Part shown: positions 47,523 through 57,274 of the stretch, piece by piece | How the letters are laid out: each line of letters opens with the position of its first letter | Numbering within the stretch: the first letter of the stretch is position 1 | Origin: Clarireedia homoeocarpa | Lineage: Eukaryota > Ascomycota > Leotiomycetes > Helotiales > Rutstroemiaceae | Assembly (NCBI GenBank): GCA_001465935.1 | Contig: LNKV01000042.1 | Coordinates: forward strand, 62,001 to 126,000 | Length of the DNA: 64,000 nt | Direction: 5' to 3' | Position numbers and translations under genes: made by a program | Notes under the pieces: generated by a model | The model's database searches: none | The model's input: the letters and a program-made list of their open reading frames with translations, nothing else | What the model was told of the DNA's origin: nothing

Positions 47523-49105
47523 ATGGACAAGTTCAAGAAGGTTAGCAGCCAGTCTACAACAAATCTAGTCATTACTGACGACTTACGCAGGTAGGAATGA
47601 TTGGGGCCGGCTCTATGGGCGGTGGAATGACACTGCTTCTCGCCGAAAATGGCATATCCGTGGCTCTAAATGATCCATCAACTTCCACCATCGATGCTCT
47701 TATCAAATCCGCCAAAGACCAAAATATCAAAGCCGAATTAACGAAGCACACCGACTACAAAGATTTCTGCGATACACTTTCTAAACCAAGGGTCATAATT
47801 TTCTCGCTGCCACACGGACAGGTTGGAGATACGGTCGTGGAAGGGTTGCATCCATACCTTGAAAAGGGTGATATAATCATTGATTGTGCAAATGAGCATT
47901 GGGAAAACACGCAACGCAGACAAGGGAAATCTCTTGCTCAGGGTGTACACTACATTGGATGTGGCGTATCAGGAGGATATCAATCGGCGAGAAGAGGGCC
48001 AAGTATGTGTCCTGGAGGTCAGGACCAGGCCATCGACACCGTGATGCCGCTCCTTGAGACAATGGCAGCGAAAGCGAAGGATGGCACACCATGTGTTGCT
48101 AAGATTGGAGAGGGTGGTTCTGGACACTACGTAAAGATGATTCACAATGGTATTGAGCATGGGATGATGTCCGCAATCAGTGAAGCTTGGTCAATTATGA
48201 ACACACACTTGGGCATGGAATATGATGAAATTGGAAAGGTTTTTGACAAGTGGGGGTCAGGAGGTGAACTTGTATGCACTCGTCCCTTTCATTTTACCGA
48301 ATTCTGCTAATATATACAGGAAAACACCTTCTTGATTACAATTGCAGCGGAAATATGCCAAACCAAGGACAAATCCGGTGAATACGTCCTCGCTGATGTG
48401 CAAGATAAAGTCGTACAAGATGTTGATGGGTCGGAAGCTACGGGAATCTGGTCGAATACAGAAGCAGTTGACCGTCATGTTCCAGCACCAACGTTATCGA
48501 CGGCACATTTCCTGCGTATTGTGTCGGCATTCCGTGGTCACCGCCAACGCGTCAACGAAGCTTTCAAGGGTACCTTCAAACCAACCAAGATTTCCATCAA
48601 GGACGACGAAAAGGAAGCATTCCTTGAAGACTTACGTTGGGCAGTTTATACTGCTTGCCTTGCAGCATTCGTGCAAGGAATGGCCATAATCGATACAGCT
48701 AACAAACAAAACAAATGGAACATCAACTACCCCAACGTGGTACAGATTTGGCGAGCAGGATGCATTATTCAATCCGATCACATTTCTTCTCTTCTCGCCG
48801 ACATCTACGCAAAATCTCCCGAGAATGAGCTCTTATATGAAGAGTCAATCGTTTCTGAACTCACCAGGGGTTTCGATTCATTGAAGAAGATTGTCGCTAA
48901 AGGTGTGGAATGGAATGCGGTTATTCCTAGTTTATCGGCTACATTGGAGTATTTGAAGTATATTGGGAACATGGAGTTGCCGACTCAATTCTATGAGGCG
49001 GAATTGGATTACTTTGGCAATCACAAGTATGATAGCAAGAAGGAAGCAGATGGGCCGGGGTTGCCTAAAACTGGGCAGCATCATTATGAATGGAAGCCCG
49101 CGTAA
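47523..49105 (+). CDS. Divergent 6-phosphogluconate dehydrogenase paralogue
   Basis: NAD(P)-dependent dehydrogenase of the 6PGDH family. Exons 47523-47540, 47591-48271 and 48320-49105 give 494 aa. The first exon codes only MDKFKK before the nucleotide-binding VGMIGAGSMGGGM. Kept family features are GCGVSGG, the catalytic Lys and Glu in GHYVKMIHNGIEHG (Lys188, Glu195), the Asn in DCANEHWEN, and His in DYFGNHKY. Changed positions are notable. The family IEYG is IEHG, the KGTGKWT loop is EATGIWS, and the C-terminal QRDYFG is ELDYFG. By knowledge of the sheep enzyme these lose Tyr191, Lys260 and Arg446, all of which hold the substrate phosphate. The true substrate may therefore not be 6-phosphogluconate. 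It is probably not the housekeeping Gnd1. Confidence 0.85.
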
Positions 49106-49658
49106 GATAGGCGGCGGAGAAATGACAACCGTGGGGGAGAAGGGCGCAGGACGAAGAGTGCAAGAATCAGGTATTGAACCAGCTAATGTACATAATGATG
49201 AATGATTAATGATGCATCTACACCAAAAACATAAATTTGGATTTCGATCGCAATGTAGTTTGTCTTTCAGCCATCGGAGGGTAGCAGTGACATCCTTGCC
49301 GACCAATCACAATGAAGCAGAATGAAAGTCTATGATGTAAGCAAGAAGGTACATCATCCGACACGCATAGAGCAATCGCACATGATAAAAACCAACTTGC
49401 GACCAACTGCACCAGCAAGTATGTATTAAATAGGGAGACGAAGTATTTTGTTCAGCAGGCGAGAGATAGTTGGTCATTGCATAGATAATTTACGGGTTTA
49501 ACGCTAATCGACCAACGCAATCTTTGGGGCTCAAGGAAACTCCTAAGGTCTTCTCAGAATATTACCATTTGAAGTTGATGGTGCGCTACGACAAGTACAG
49601 CAACCAATCAATTTTAATCTGAGTTAATCACAGACTATCTTGCTGCGAATTCTCCGAG
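49106..49658. other. Intergenic promoter segment
   Basis: 3' flank of the 6PGDH-like gene and promoter of the esterase gene. No other feature is seen. Confidence 0.5.
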
Positions 49659-50636
49659 ATGGCACTCCCTCGCTTCATCCTCATTCTCATCGTCAAGTTC
49701 ATTCGCCTGTTCACGACAACCCTAGCCGGCCCTCTACGCCGTCTCCTCCGTCTCCCATATCATCCGCCAAGCTATGCTCTCATCATACCCACAAATTTCG
49801 CTCAAAGGAATCCTGGAAACCTAACCCTTCATATCTACCACCCACCATCATATGACCCCTCTCGTCCATACCCATGTATCCTCAACTTCCACGGCGGCGG
49901 TTTCACCATCGGTCATCCAACCGACGACTCTCTATGGGCGCAAACCATCACCAACCTCCAGGACTGCATCGTCATATCCGCCTCTTATCGTCTTGGTCCC
50001 GAGCATCCCTTCCCAACCGCTGTCCAAGATGCGTGTTCCTCGCTCATCTACCTCTTCTCACACTCCCGCGAACTGAACATCGATCCTACGCAGATCGTAC
50101 TTAGCGGCTTCTCCGCCGGCGGAAACCTCTGTTTCTCAGCGCCGCTCCTACTCCGTGAATTCAAATCACTGGTTTCTGTTGAAGAATCTTGGAATATAGC
50201 AGGCATCGTCGCGTTCTACCCCGGTCTGGATTCATCGATATCCCGGCAGGAAAAACGACTCCATATGGTTAATCCTTCGCAGTCATTGCCGGGTTGGTTG
50301 ACGGATATTTTTGATCATTCGTATAAACCACCGAATTCGGGAATCGATCGCAGGAATAAGTTTTTGAGTCCGGGTATTCAGGAGGAGAGAGTGCTGAGGG
50401 AAGGTCTACCAGTGAAGATTAGGATTGTTACTTGTGAGTATGATATGCTGCGTAGGGAAGCAGAGGACTTTGTGCAGAGGTTGGGAGAGTGGGGCTGGAA
50501 GGTCGATTACGAGTGTGTGAGAGGGGTTAAGCATGCGTGGGATAAGTACCCATCGCCGAATCCGGATCCGAGAGAGTATTATGGAAGGGCGGCAGATTGG
50601 TTAAGGAAGGAGGTTTGGGGCGAGGAAGAAGAATAG
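49659..50636 (+). CDS. Alpha/beta hydrolase, HSL-type (hydrolase_3) esterase
   Basis: Intronless, 325 aa. The oxyanion-hole motif HGGGF is at 78-82, the nucleophile elbow GFSAGG has Ser152, and the acid and base are likely the Asp of CEYDML and the His of GVKHAWDKYP. This is the pattern of hormone-sensitive-lipase-like esterases that cut short acyl or xenobiotic esters. An N-terminal hydrophobic stretch, FILILIVKFIRLF, suggests a membrane anchor. All catalytic residues are present. The natural substrate is unknown. Confidence 0.9.
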   Translation: MALPRFILILIVKFIRLFTTTLAGPLRRLLRLPYHPPSYALIIPTNFAQRNPGNLTLHIYHPPSYDPSRPYPCILNFHGGGFTIGHPTDDSLWAQTITNLQDCIVISASYRLGPEHPFPTAVQDACSSLIYLFSHSRELNIDPTQIVLSGFSAGGNLCFSAPLLLREFKSLVSVEESWNIAGIVAFYPGLDSSISRQEKRLHMVNPSQSLPGWLTDIFDHSYKPPNSGIDRRNKFLSPGIQEERVLREGLPVKIRIVTCEYDMLRREAEDFVQRLGEWGWKVDYECVRGVKHAWDKYPSPNPDPREYYGRAADWLRKEVWGEEEE

Positions 50637-50907
50637 ATGGGATGCTTTATACTCAGTATAACTTCCATGGAATAACCGTCAGCTGATCAAGATTATATGT
50701 CATTATTCTATCAATACTTTTCGAAACTACTACCATTCCCTTTCCCAAACCCCTTCAATTAAATCCGAATGTCCCAAATGAAACTCTACATTAGATAAAA
50801 AGCAAATCCATCTATAAGTACCGATAACTCCTCAATAAGAAATACAATCTGCATCAATCTCCTCTCATTCTCCCACTTCAGCCGGTTTCAATCACCTCCT
50901 CAATTTA

Positions 50908-52706
50908 TTAGATTCGAACAGAAGTCGTCCTCAGTGACCCACCAGCCACAACAGTAAGAAACGAGCCACTACTAGTAGTCGCGAGGGATGGCGCCGTCAC
51001 ACCTGTAAGAAAGGGAGCGCCACTTGTCGTCGTAAGTGATGGTGCTGTCACACCCGTTAGAAACGAACCACTACTCGTAGTCGTAAGAGATGGTGCCGCC
51101 ACACCCGTTAGAAACGAACTACCACTTGTACTCGTGAGAGATGGCGCCGTCACAACAGTAAGAAAGTGACTATTATGCGTAGTTGTAAGAGATGGCGCCG
51201 TAACACCCGTCAGAAATGGACCAACACTTGTAGTTGTAGTTGTGAGCGAGGGCGCCGTCACACCCGTGATAAACGAAGCACCATTCGTAGTCGAATTCCA
51301 TCCCCAACTAGAGCCCCAAGGCCTTGGCGTGCCGGTCCCGGTACTGCGGGAAGAAATGGTGCTCGTTATCAATGTGCTGGATTTGGTTGATGAGGGAGTA
51401 GGGAATGAAGGGGTTGCGGTTGATTTAGGAGTGCTGAATGAGGATGGGGATGTTGATGATGAGGGGTCTATGATTAGAGAAATAGTGGTGGTGGTAGTGC
51501 GAGATGAGGGTGAGATGGGTACGGTTGCGGACGGGATGGGCAATTTATTTGGTTCGGTAGTGGTGATGGGGGGCGCTGAGATGGTTACGGTGACGGTGAT
51601 TGTAGCGGTGGATGGGACACAGGTTGGTGGTAGTAGTGATGTGGTTGAAGGAGGGGTGGGAATAGAGGTCGAGGATGATGTCGTTGGAACAAGCTTGGGG
51701 CCAGAAGTAGAAGACGACGGGACGCTACATCCGCTAGCTGATAGTGTTATAGGGAAGCATTTTGGCTGTTTGAAGTCGGGATGAATGTAAATATTGTACT
51801 CAGTATCGGTAGCAGGACACGCGAAGAACGCGGGAGAGCCATTATAGACGAAACTACCGGTGGAGGTTATAGAGAATCCAGGAACAGGTAGTGAATTAGC
51901 ATCGCACTGGAATTGAGTCTCGGGTGGTCCTACAGGGAGTTTAGCGAACCTTGTTTTTATTTATTTATTTTTATCTGGGGCTCTATTCTAAACTTACCAG
52001 TGACGATACAGCCACGGCCATTAGAGTCCATGATCTGGCCATTCTTGATCGAGAATGTACTAGCAGGGTAACTTCCATTGAGTCGGATTTGTCCATCGCT
52101 CAGTTGGCCAGCCGTCCATTTATTATCACCTGTTGTTGTGATTTTGAAAGTACAGGATGAGCCAGAGGGTAGTGATGGAGAAGAACTGGAAGTTGAACTT
52201 TCCAGAGTTGAAGATGGAATGGTGCTCTTCGACGCGGGTGTGGTCGGTCCTGGCCCCGCACTAGGAACTTCAATGCAGTCACCTGGGTTCAATCTGGATG
52301 GTTCTGCGATCTGGGGATTGTTTTTCTCCAGCGTTGCAAGATCGACTTTATAACCCTTGGCAATATCTTCAATGGTGTCACCGGGTACGGTGATATGTAC
52401 ATTCGTTGGATTAGAGCAAATAGCTGGTATCTGAATAACCCCGCCGACTAAGCTATAGCTAGTATCCGAGAGCTGTGGGTTGGCAAGCTGAAGAGCAGCC
52501 AAGGAAACATTCTTAGATGCTACGATGCTAGATTTTGTGTCACCAGGTGCTGTTGAGAAGATTAGTGATTGACCATAAAGCAATTGTGGAGTGCGGTACA
52601 ACTTACCGACAGTGTACAGGGTGTATGCTCCATTGGCAGTGTTTGCTAAAATACCCAAGAAGAATGGGACAAGAAGGGAAAGCTTCCCAATATTAATAGG
52701 TTGCAT
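50908..52706 (-). CDS. Secreted two-LysM protein with PIR1-like domain and repeat tail
   Basis: Exons 52706-52607, 52549-51998 and 51929-50908 give 557 aa; introns are 57 and 68 bp and the joins are in frame. After a signal peptide (about 26 aa) come LysM1 (YTVAPGDTKSSIVASKNVSL) and LysM2 (HITVPGDTIEDIAKGYKVDL), each ending in a NPQ-type motif. Next is a domain resembling the PIR1/But2-like C-terminal fold (QLSDGQIRLNGSYPASTF, DSNGRGCIVTGPPETQFQCD, SPAFFACPATDTEYNIYI). A long Ser/Thr/Pro linker leads to eight copies of FLTGVTAPSLTTT-type repeats at the extreme C-terminus. LysM modules bind chitin or its fragments. The linker and repeats suggest a glycosylated wall-associated protein. No GPI signal is evident at the end (SVRI). 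Confidence 0.85.
50911..51290 (-). repeat. Coding ~48-51-bp tandem repeat, eight copies
   Basis: It codes the C-terminal units of the LysM protein, each about 16-17 residues with the pattern F-L-T-G/V-V-T/A-A-P-S-L-T-T-T. The last unit is diverged (FLTVVAGGSLRTT). Confidence 0.9.
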
Positions 52707-54396
52707 CTTGAGGTGAGAAGGCCTTGTGGAAAGAAACTGAGAATGAAAGCAAAATATGGAAGGAAGTCAGGAAGAATTGCTGTTTAAATTATTGGAAACG
52801 ATGGGCAAGATATAAGGAATGCAGAGATTTCATAGCTTCAGATGTTCATTCATCTCGTTGATGTTCTCATCTCATTGATGTTCTGTAAGCTGACACAACA
52901 GCCAGCCCGCCACTTCTTGCTTGGAGCTGGAAACTTGCTGATATAATACGCATTGTAAAGAGAGATAGCTGGTTAGTTTCTTGAGATCCAAGCTCATGGA
53001 AGCAGCAGAGTGCCCTCTTGAGGTTATTGAGTCGGAGAGGGCCGATCAGCTTAATCAAAGGTGGCAGAGCATTGCTTGATCAACTCGGCATCATCTGCAT
53101 GGCTTATTGCGGCGGTTGTAGAGAAACAGGCTATATTATCTTTGAGAATAGCATATCGGCACCCGCTAGATTAGACCAGGCCAGCACAATTCTTCATTGC
53201 TTGCTGTGCCCGATACGATCAGACGAGGTAGTTCAACATTTGCGTGCATCACTAACTTTAGGCTTTGTGATCTGATGAATCTTTCTCGTGTTTTGAGATT
53301 CCTAACTCGGCAATAAATTCCAAGCCCAAAGTGAACACAACTTGAACAACTAAAAAAAATACTTTTTACTCGTAACAGAGAAATAGGTAATCGAAAATTT
53401 GGTACCTGAACCGCGGCACCACTAGGTAGAGCAGCTTATATTTCTAAAGCACCTGCGATGACTGAATATCGTATCATTGTCAAGTAAGTATTGGAATGAT
53501 GCAACGAGTGCATATGCTTGACGTTTGCGCAATTGTAAAAGAATAATATGCTCAGCTCTTGCACCCGCTGTCCTCACAATAGGCGTTGATCATTGAAGTT
53601 AAGAAGAATTCTTCCTCAAGCCAATAATGATAAAATCCCTACCGCTACCTTCTACCCTTGAAAACAAGATTGCCGGGACATGACTGCGTACGAAAGGTCT
53701 AGATAATTCATAACAGGTGACAAAAACCCCGCTGATGTCTGCAGCAAGGTGATGAGATTGCTTCAGGTTTTCCTTTACAGGGAAAACTATCATTGCTATC
53801 AAGTGACTCAGCACCAATAGTTCCTGAAGTTTAAGCCACGAACATTGCCTCTTATTTCAGATGAGTTGTATATGCTGTTGATTTAAGCATGTGCAGATGT
53901 TCCGAGGTGAAGGATGATTCCTAGACGCTCTTAGAGTATGGACCCTGTGCCAAGACAATTCTCCAGCTCATGCAGTCAGCACCATCAGCATCAACGCAGA
54001 GAGTTAATCAGTCTTCTCGGCCTCGTTTTCCGCAAGCTGTGATCACTCGGTCGTACCGAGTATGATAAGCAGACCTCTCAACTCGATTTGATGAGGATGC
54101 CCTGACATAATCAAAGCGACATGGCCGAATGGCCTAGTTCTATTGTGGTCTAGCGCACTTTTACACCATCATTGCCTTTGTCTGGACACAATCCGATATC
54201 GCCACACAGTATAGGAAGTAAATTCAATTCTTATTTGCTTGGCTGCCCAGTATTAGTGCTGCTAAGCTGGATATTGCATTGCATGAATTGCTATTGGAAT
54301 CCCAAGCCAACCTCTTCAACAATCCTATGCAGCTTGGAGGCTCTACTCACCCGCATGTTCTATCACACCGACCATTTTACCGCCACTAACAACATC
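52707..54396. other. 1.7-kb region without a supported gene
   Basis: The first few hundred bases are the LysM gene promoter. The rest shows only short frames (for example 53018-53275 + and 53599-53817 -) with no family match or exon logic. Confidence 0.45.
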
Positions 54397-54795
54397 TCAT
54401 CGCATCACCATGCCTTCGCTCGCGATCCATCCATCGATTGACTTCTTGTAAACATTGCCATTGGGTGTTTTGTAGGTAGGACCACCGTCGGCAGATTTGT
54501 GGTAGGTCGAGCCATTCCCGTTCTAGTAGATGTAGGGACCATCTTCCGCGCACTTAAGTAAGTATTAATTCCTTTCTAGAGAGGACGGACTGGACTTACC
54601 GGTATTGCTGTAATGGTAGCCAGGACCAGAAGAGGTCAAGCGTGTGTCGTATTTATTGCCCTGCACAATTGGACGGATCAGTTTGGTCCAACGGGAGGGG
54701 AAAGCCAGAGATTGGGAGGAAGCTACATACTCGACTGTTGGTTCCCCTTTACCACTAGAGTCGGAACACGGAGAATTTGACTGTGTATAAGACAT
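54397..54795 (-). pseudogene. Broken paralogue of the small Tyr/Gly/Asn-rich gene
   Basis: From ATG at 54795, exon 1 codes MSYTQSNSPCSDSSGKGEPT. A 61-base exon at 54660-54600 codes GNKYDTRLTSSGPGYHYSNT, the same length and about two-thirds identical to exon 2 of the gene at 55452-55849. A 57-bp GTAAGT...GAAG intron follows, then DGPYIY, a TAG stop at 54525-54523, and a still-readable tail NGNGSTYHKSADGGPTYKTP and NGNVYKK. The good GTATGT donor after exon 1 would shift the frame, which is a second defect. The intron that splits the NGNGSTY-H position in the other gene is absent here. The alternative is a shorter protein ending at the TAG. Confidence 0.65.
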
Positions 54796-55451
54796 GATTG
54801 GGTTCTCGTTTGAGCGGAGAATAGCTCCTATGGTTGTTTGGTTTCTTCAAACACAAGAAATCCTGGAAGTTTCCTTGTTTCGCTAGGAGATTGTAGTTGG
54901 ATTGCTTGATGAAGATGGAAGACTGGGAATTTACGCCGAAATGTTCAAGACATCCAATTGACCCCATGATATACGAAAATGGCTGGAGCTGCGAACCTGT
55001 GAGGCGGTAGTGTATGAGGTGGTTGCTGGAATGGCGAGAAATGATTAGGCGACAAGCACGCTTGGTAAGTATAATACACATTTATCATCGCGATTTCTTT
55101 GCAGATTTCATTGTTTCTCTTTTCATTGATACAAAGCAAATGTCTGTTCACTGGACTCAGCTGAAGGGGCCCTTCTTCATTGAGAATAGGCGACCTCTGG
55201 ATGTGCACAACACAGTAAGACTTAGAAGTAGAATACCTTTTATTCATTTGCACCCTAAAGTAAGATGTCTAAAGAGGCCGCCGACTAGGTAGGAAGAACA
55301 GAGTGCTGGAACCACGTACTCCGAGCGGTTCTTCCAATCTCGATATATTGCGTTTCGAAAATTCCCTAGTTGGTGGCGCCTCATCGGCGAGGCTCAAAGG
55401 GCTTCCAGAAGTGAACTTCCAATCGTTTCAAAGCCTCAGCCCTCTAGAAAT
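54796..55451. other. Spacer between the two small paralogues
   Basis: Contains the upstream flank of the broken copy and the downstream flank of the intact one. The small frames on both strands have no recognisable product. Confidence 0.5.
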
Positions 55452-55849
55452 TTATCTCCTGTACACATTGCCATTTGGGGCGGTGTAAGTGCTCGACCCG
55501 CTACCGTTGTTGTGGCTATATATGTCAGGGCTTGTGTTACGGTCTCATTCCAAGGACAAACCTACTAGGTAGAGCCGTTTCCATTGGAGTAGTAGTATGA
55601 CCCATCTGCAGCTCAGTCAGCGACTTATGTTCTATAAGTTAGAGATTATTCCTCACCGGCGTTTGAATAATGGTACGCATTTCCAGATGGAGTACTGCGA
55701 GTGTCGTAGGAGTTTCCCTAGGGGAAACGTCAATCAATCATTGCGCTCTCACAGCCCGATCAACTTACCTGACTATTGGTACCAGTACTGTTTATAGTAT
55801 ATGGTGTATAGCTGCTAGAGCCGGAGTTGCTGGATGTTTGTTCGGGCAT
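55452..55849 (-). CDS. Small Tyr/Gly/Asn/Ser-rich protein, four exons
   Basis: I assembled this 81-aa gene by splicing: exons 55849-55769, 55717-55657, 55605-55566 and 55515-55452, separated by introns of 51, 51 and 50 bp that all run GT...AG. The total is exactly 82 codons. The product starts MPEQTSSNSGSSSYTPYT, continues GNSYDTRSTPSGNAYHYSNA and DGSYYYSNGNGSTYHNNGSG, and ends STYTAPNGNVYRR. It has no Cys, no signal peptide and no hydrophobic helix. Tyr, Gly, Asn and Ser make up most residues, in short imperfect repeats (YYYSNGNGSTY, STYTAPNGNVY). It looks intrinsically disordered or prion-like. Its function is unknown to me. A damaged paralogue lies 650 bp away on the same strand, so it is a local family. 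Confidence 0.75.
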
Positions 55850-56530
55850 ATTTGATGAGGTTTTGGTTGTTGAAGTCGAATAAGATTGAAGGAGAAGTTG
55901 CAAACGCGTGGTGATTTCGATCCAAATAAAACGAAAAGAGCGAACTATTTATGCTTCCTAAGCTTTCCGTAGGAGGGGTTACGCAAACGCCGACGATTAC
56001 ATCAAAGTCTAATTCATTATAGGAAAGTGATATGATAAGTACAAAACGAGTGAATCCAATAAGTGAATAGAAACAGGTGAATTACTCAGTTCCATATGTG
56101 GGGTTGGACTACCGGGCGGAATTGAGCGAATGAAGGCATATGGAATCGTTATCTCTAGGTATTTACTTTTCCAGAGCTTCGCATATACAACCCCGCTCTA
56201 GATGGTTGGTGACCGACAAACAGAGGTCTATAGGGAATTCAAACATGAGGCTTGAGATAGGTCACATTCTTATCGCTAACACTACAACGCCTACGAGTGG
56301 TCGATACTCTGGTACCGAAAATACTTAATACCTCGTACACTGTTTCTCATTGAGAGGGAGAGTATTATCATTAAACCTCCATTTAACCATGTCATCATTG
56401 AGCCAGAAGACTGTTGCTGTTGTCGAAGCCCAAGTGGGATATTTAGTACGGAATCGTTCCAAGCTATTCACATGGAAGGTGTTGGAACCACTGACACGGA
56501 GTTAGTGGTAGTACCTACATAGTATATAGG
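55850..56530. other. Upstream region of the small Tyr-rich gene
   Basis: No further gene. It includes the partial hairpin copy listed separately and, at 56480 and 56528, two occurrences of GGTGTTGGAA, the second being the start of the LTR. Confidence 0.5.
55958..56000. repeat. Diverged half-copy of the 940-1009 hairpin
   Basis: CCTAAGCTTTCCGTAGGAGG followed by GCCGACGATTA matches the loop and right arm of the hairpin at 970-1009. The left arm is reduced to the few bases next to the loop. Confidence 0.7.
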
Positions 56531-56850
56531 TGTTGGAAATAGGCTGTAACCGGGTAGTGGGGCAATAAGGGGGGGGTGTGGAGGCCGGCATAAGTTCGCT
56601 AAATATCGAATATGCTGACACACCCGCTAATATGCCGATTACAGAGGCTGTAAGAGCCTATAGCTGTAGGCCTACAGTACCTTACCTATAGCAGGAGCCC
56701 TGGGAAGCACTTATATAAGGAGTCCTTCCCACTGTAGATAGTTCAGTAGAACAATTGAATTAAGCTCAGTCTGCTTTATTATTAAGTCCATTAAGAGCTT
56801 ACAGGCACTATTCTACGTGTCAACCTGCTGTACGATTAGTACCCGTAACA
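56531..56850. mobile_element. Probable solo LTR of a retrotransposon
   Basis: This 320-bp block begins TGTTGGAAAT and ends CCCGTAACA, so the tips TGTT...AACA are inverted. It holds a core-promoter-like CTTATATAAGG at about 56710-56720, followed by a transcript-start-like region (AGTTCAGTAGAACAATTGAA) and a short A/T-rich end, as in fungal LTRs. There is no internal retrotransposon sequence and no second LTR in the window. The flanking pentamers ATAGG and GAGGG do not match, so a target duplication is not shown. Confidence 0.6.
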
Positions 56851-57274
56851 GAGGGCATACAATACTGAAGTGAGTTGAATGCTACTAAACGACAACCGTG
56901 CAGATTCTCCAGTGGCATCTTCTCAGAACATTCCAAAATTCTATTCCTCTTTGACCGAAGCCTATTTCCCATGGCAAAACTTCTAGTCTGTCATCTTTCC
57001 TTTCAAGTACAACCGTCGATTGACAAGCAAATGATATTTGCGTTGTAGGAACAAAGACTCCTCTTGGAACGCCCAACACTCTTGCTAATTTGCACTCTTT
57101 CTATTGGTTGGGTAAGTTTAAGATGGTTCACAACGAGGCGAAGATGTCCTTGTTCAAGGAACAAAGACAATCCATACTTTCTCACTGTTCTTCATGCGGA
57201 TTTCCATGATTTCCCTCTTGACACTACCAAAAACCTCCAGTAATTTGATCTCGACACTTCAGCCTCAATCGAAA
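56851..57274. other. Promoter-side intergenic segment
   Basis: Lies between the LTR and the membrane-protein gene at 57275. No gene is supported. Confidence 0.5.

Noticed and set aside
54114..54165. GACATGGCCGAATGGCC resembling the 5' end of a serine tRNA
   Set aside because: Does not fold into a cloverleaf and has no T-arm.
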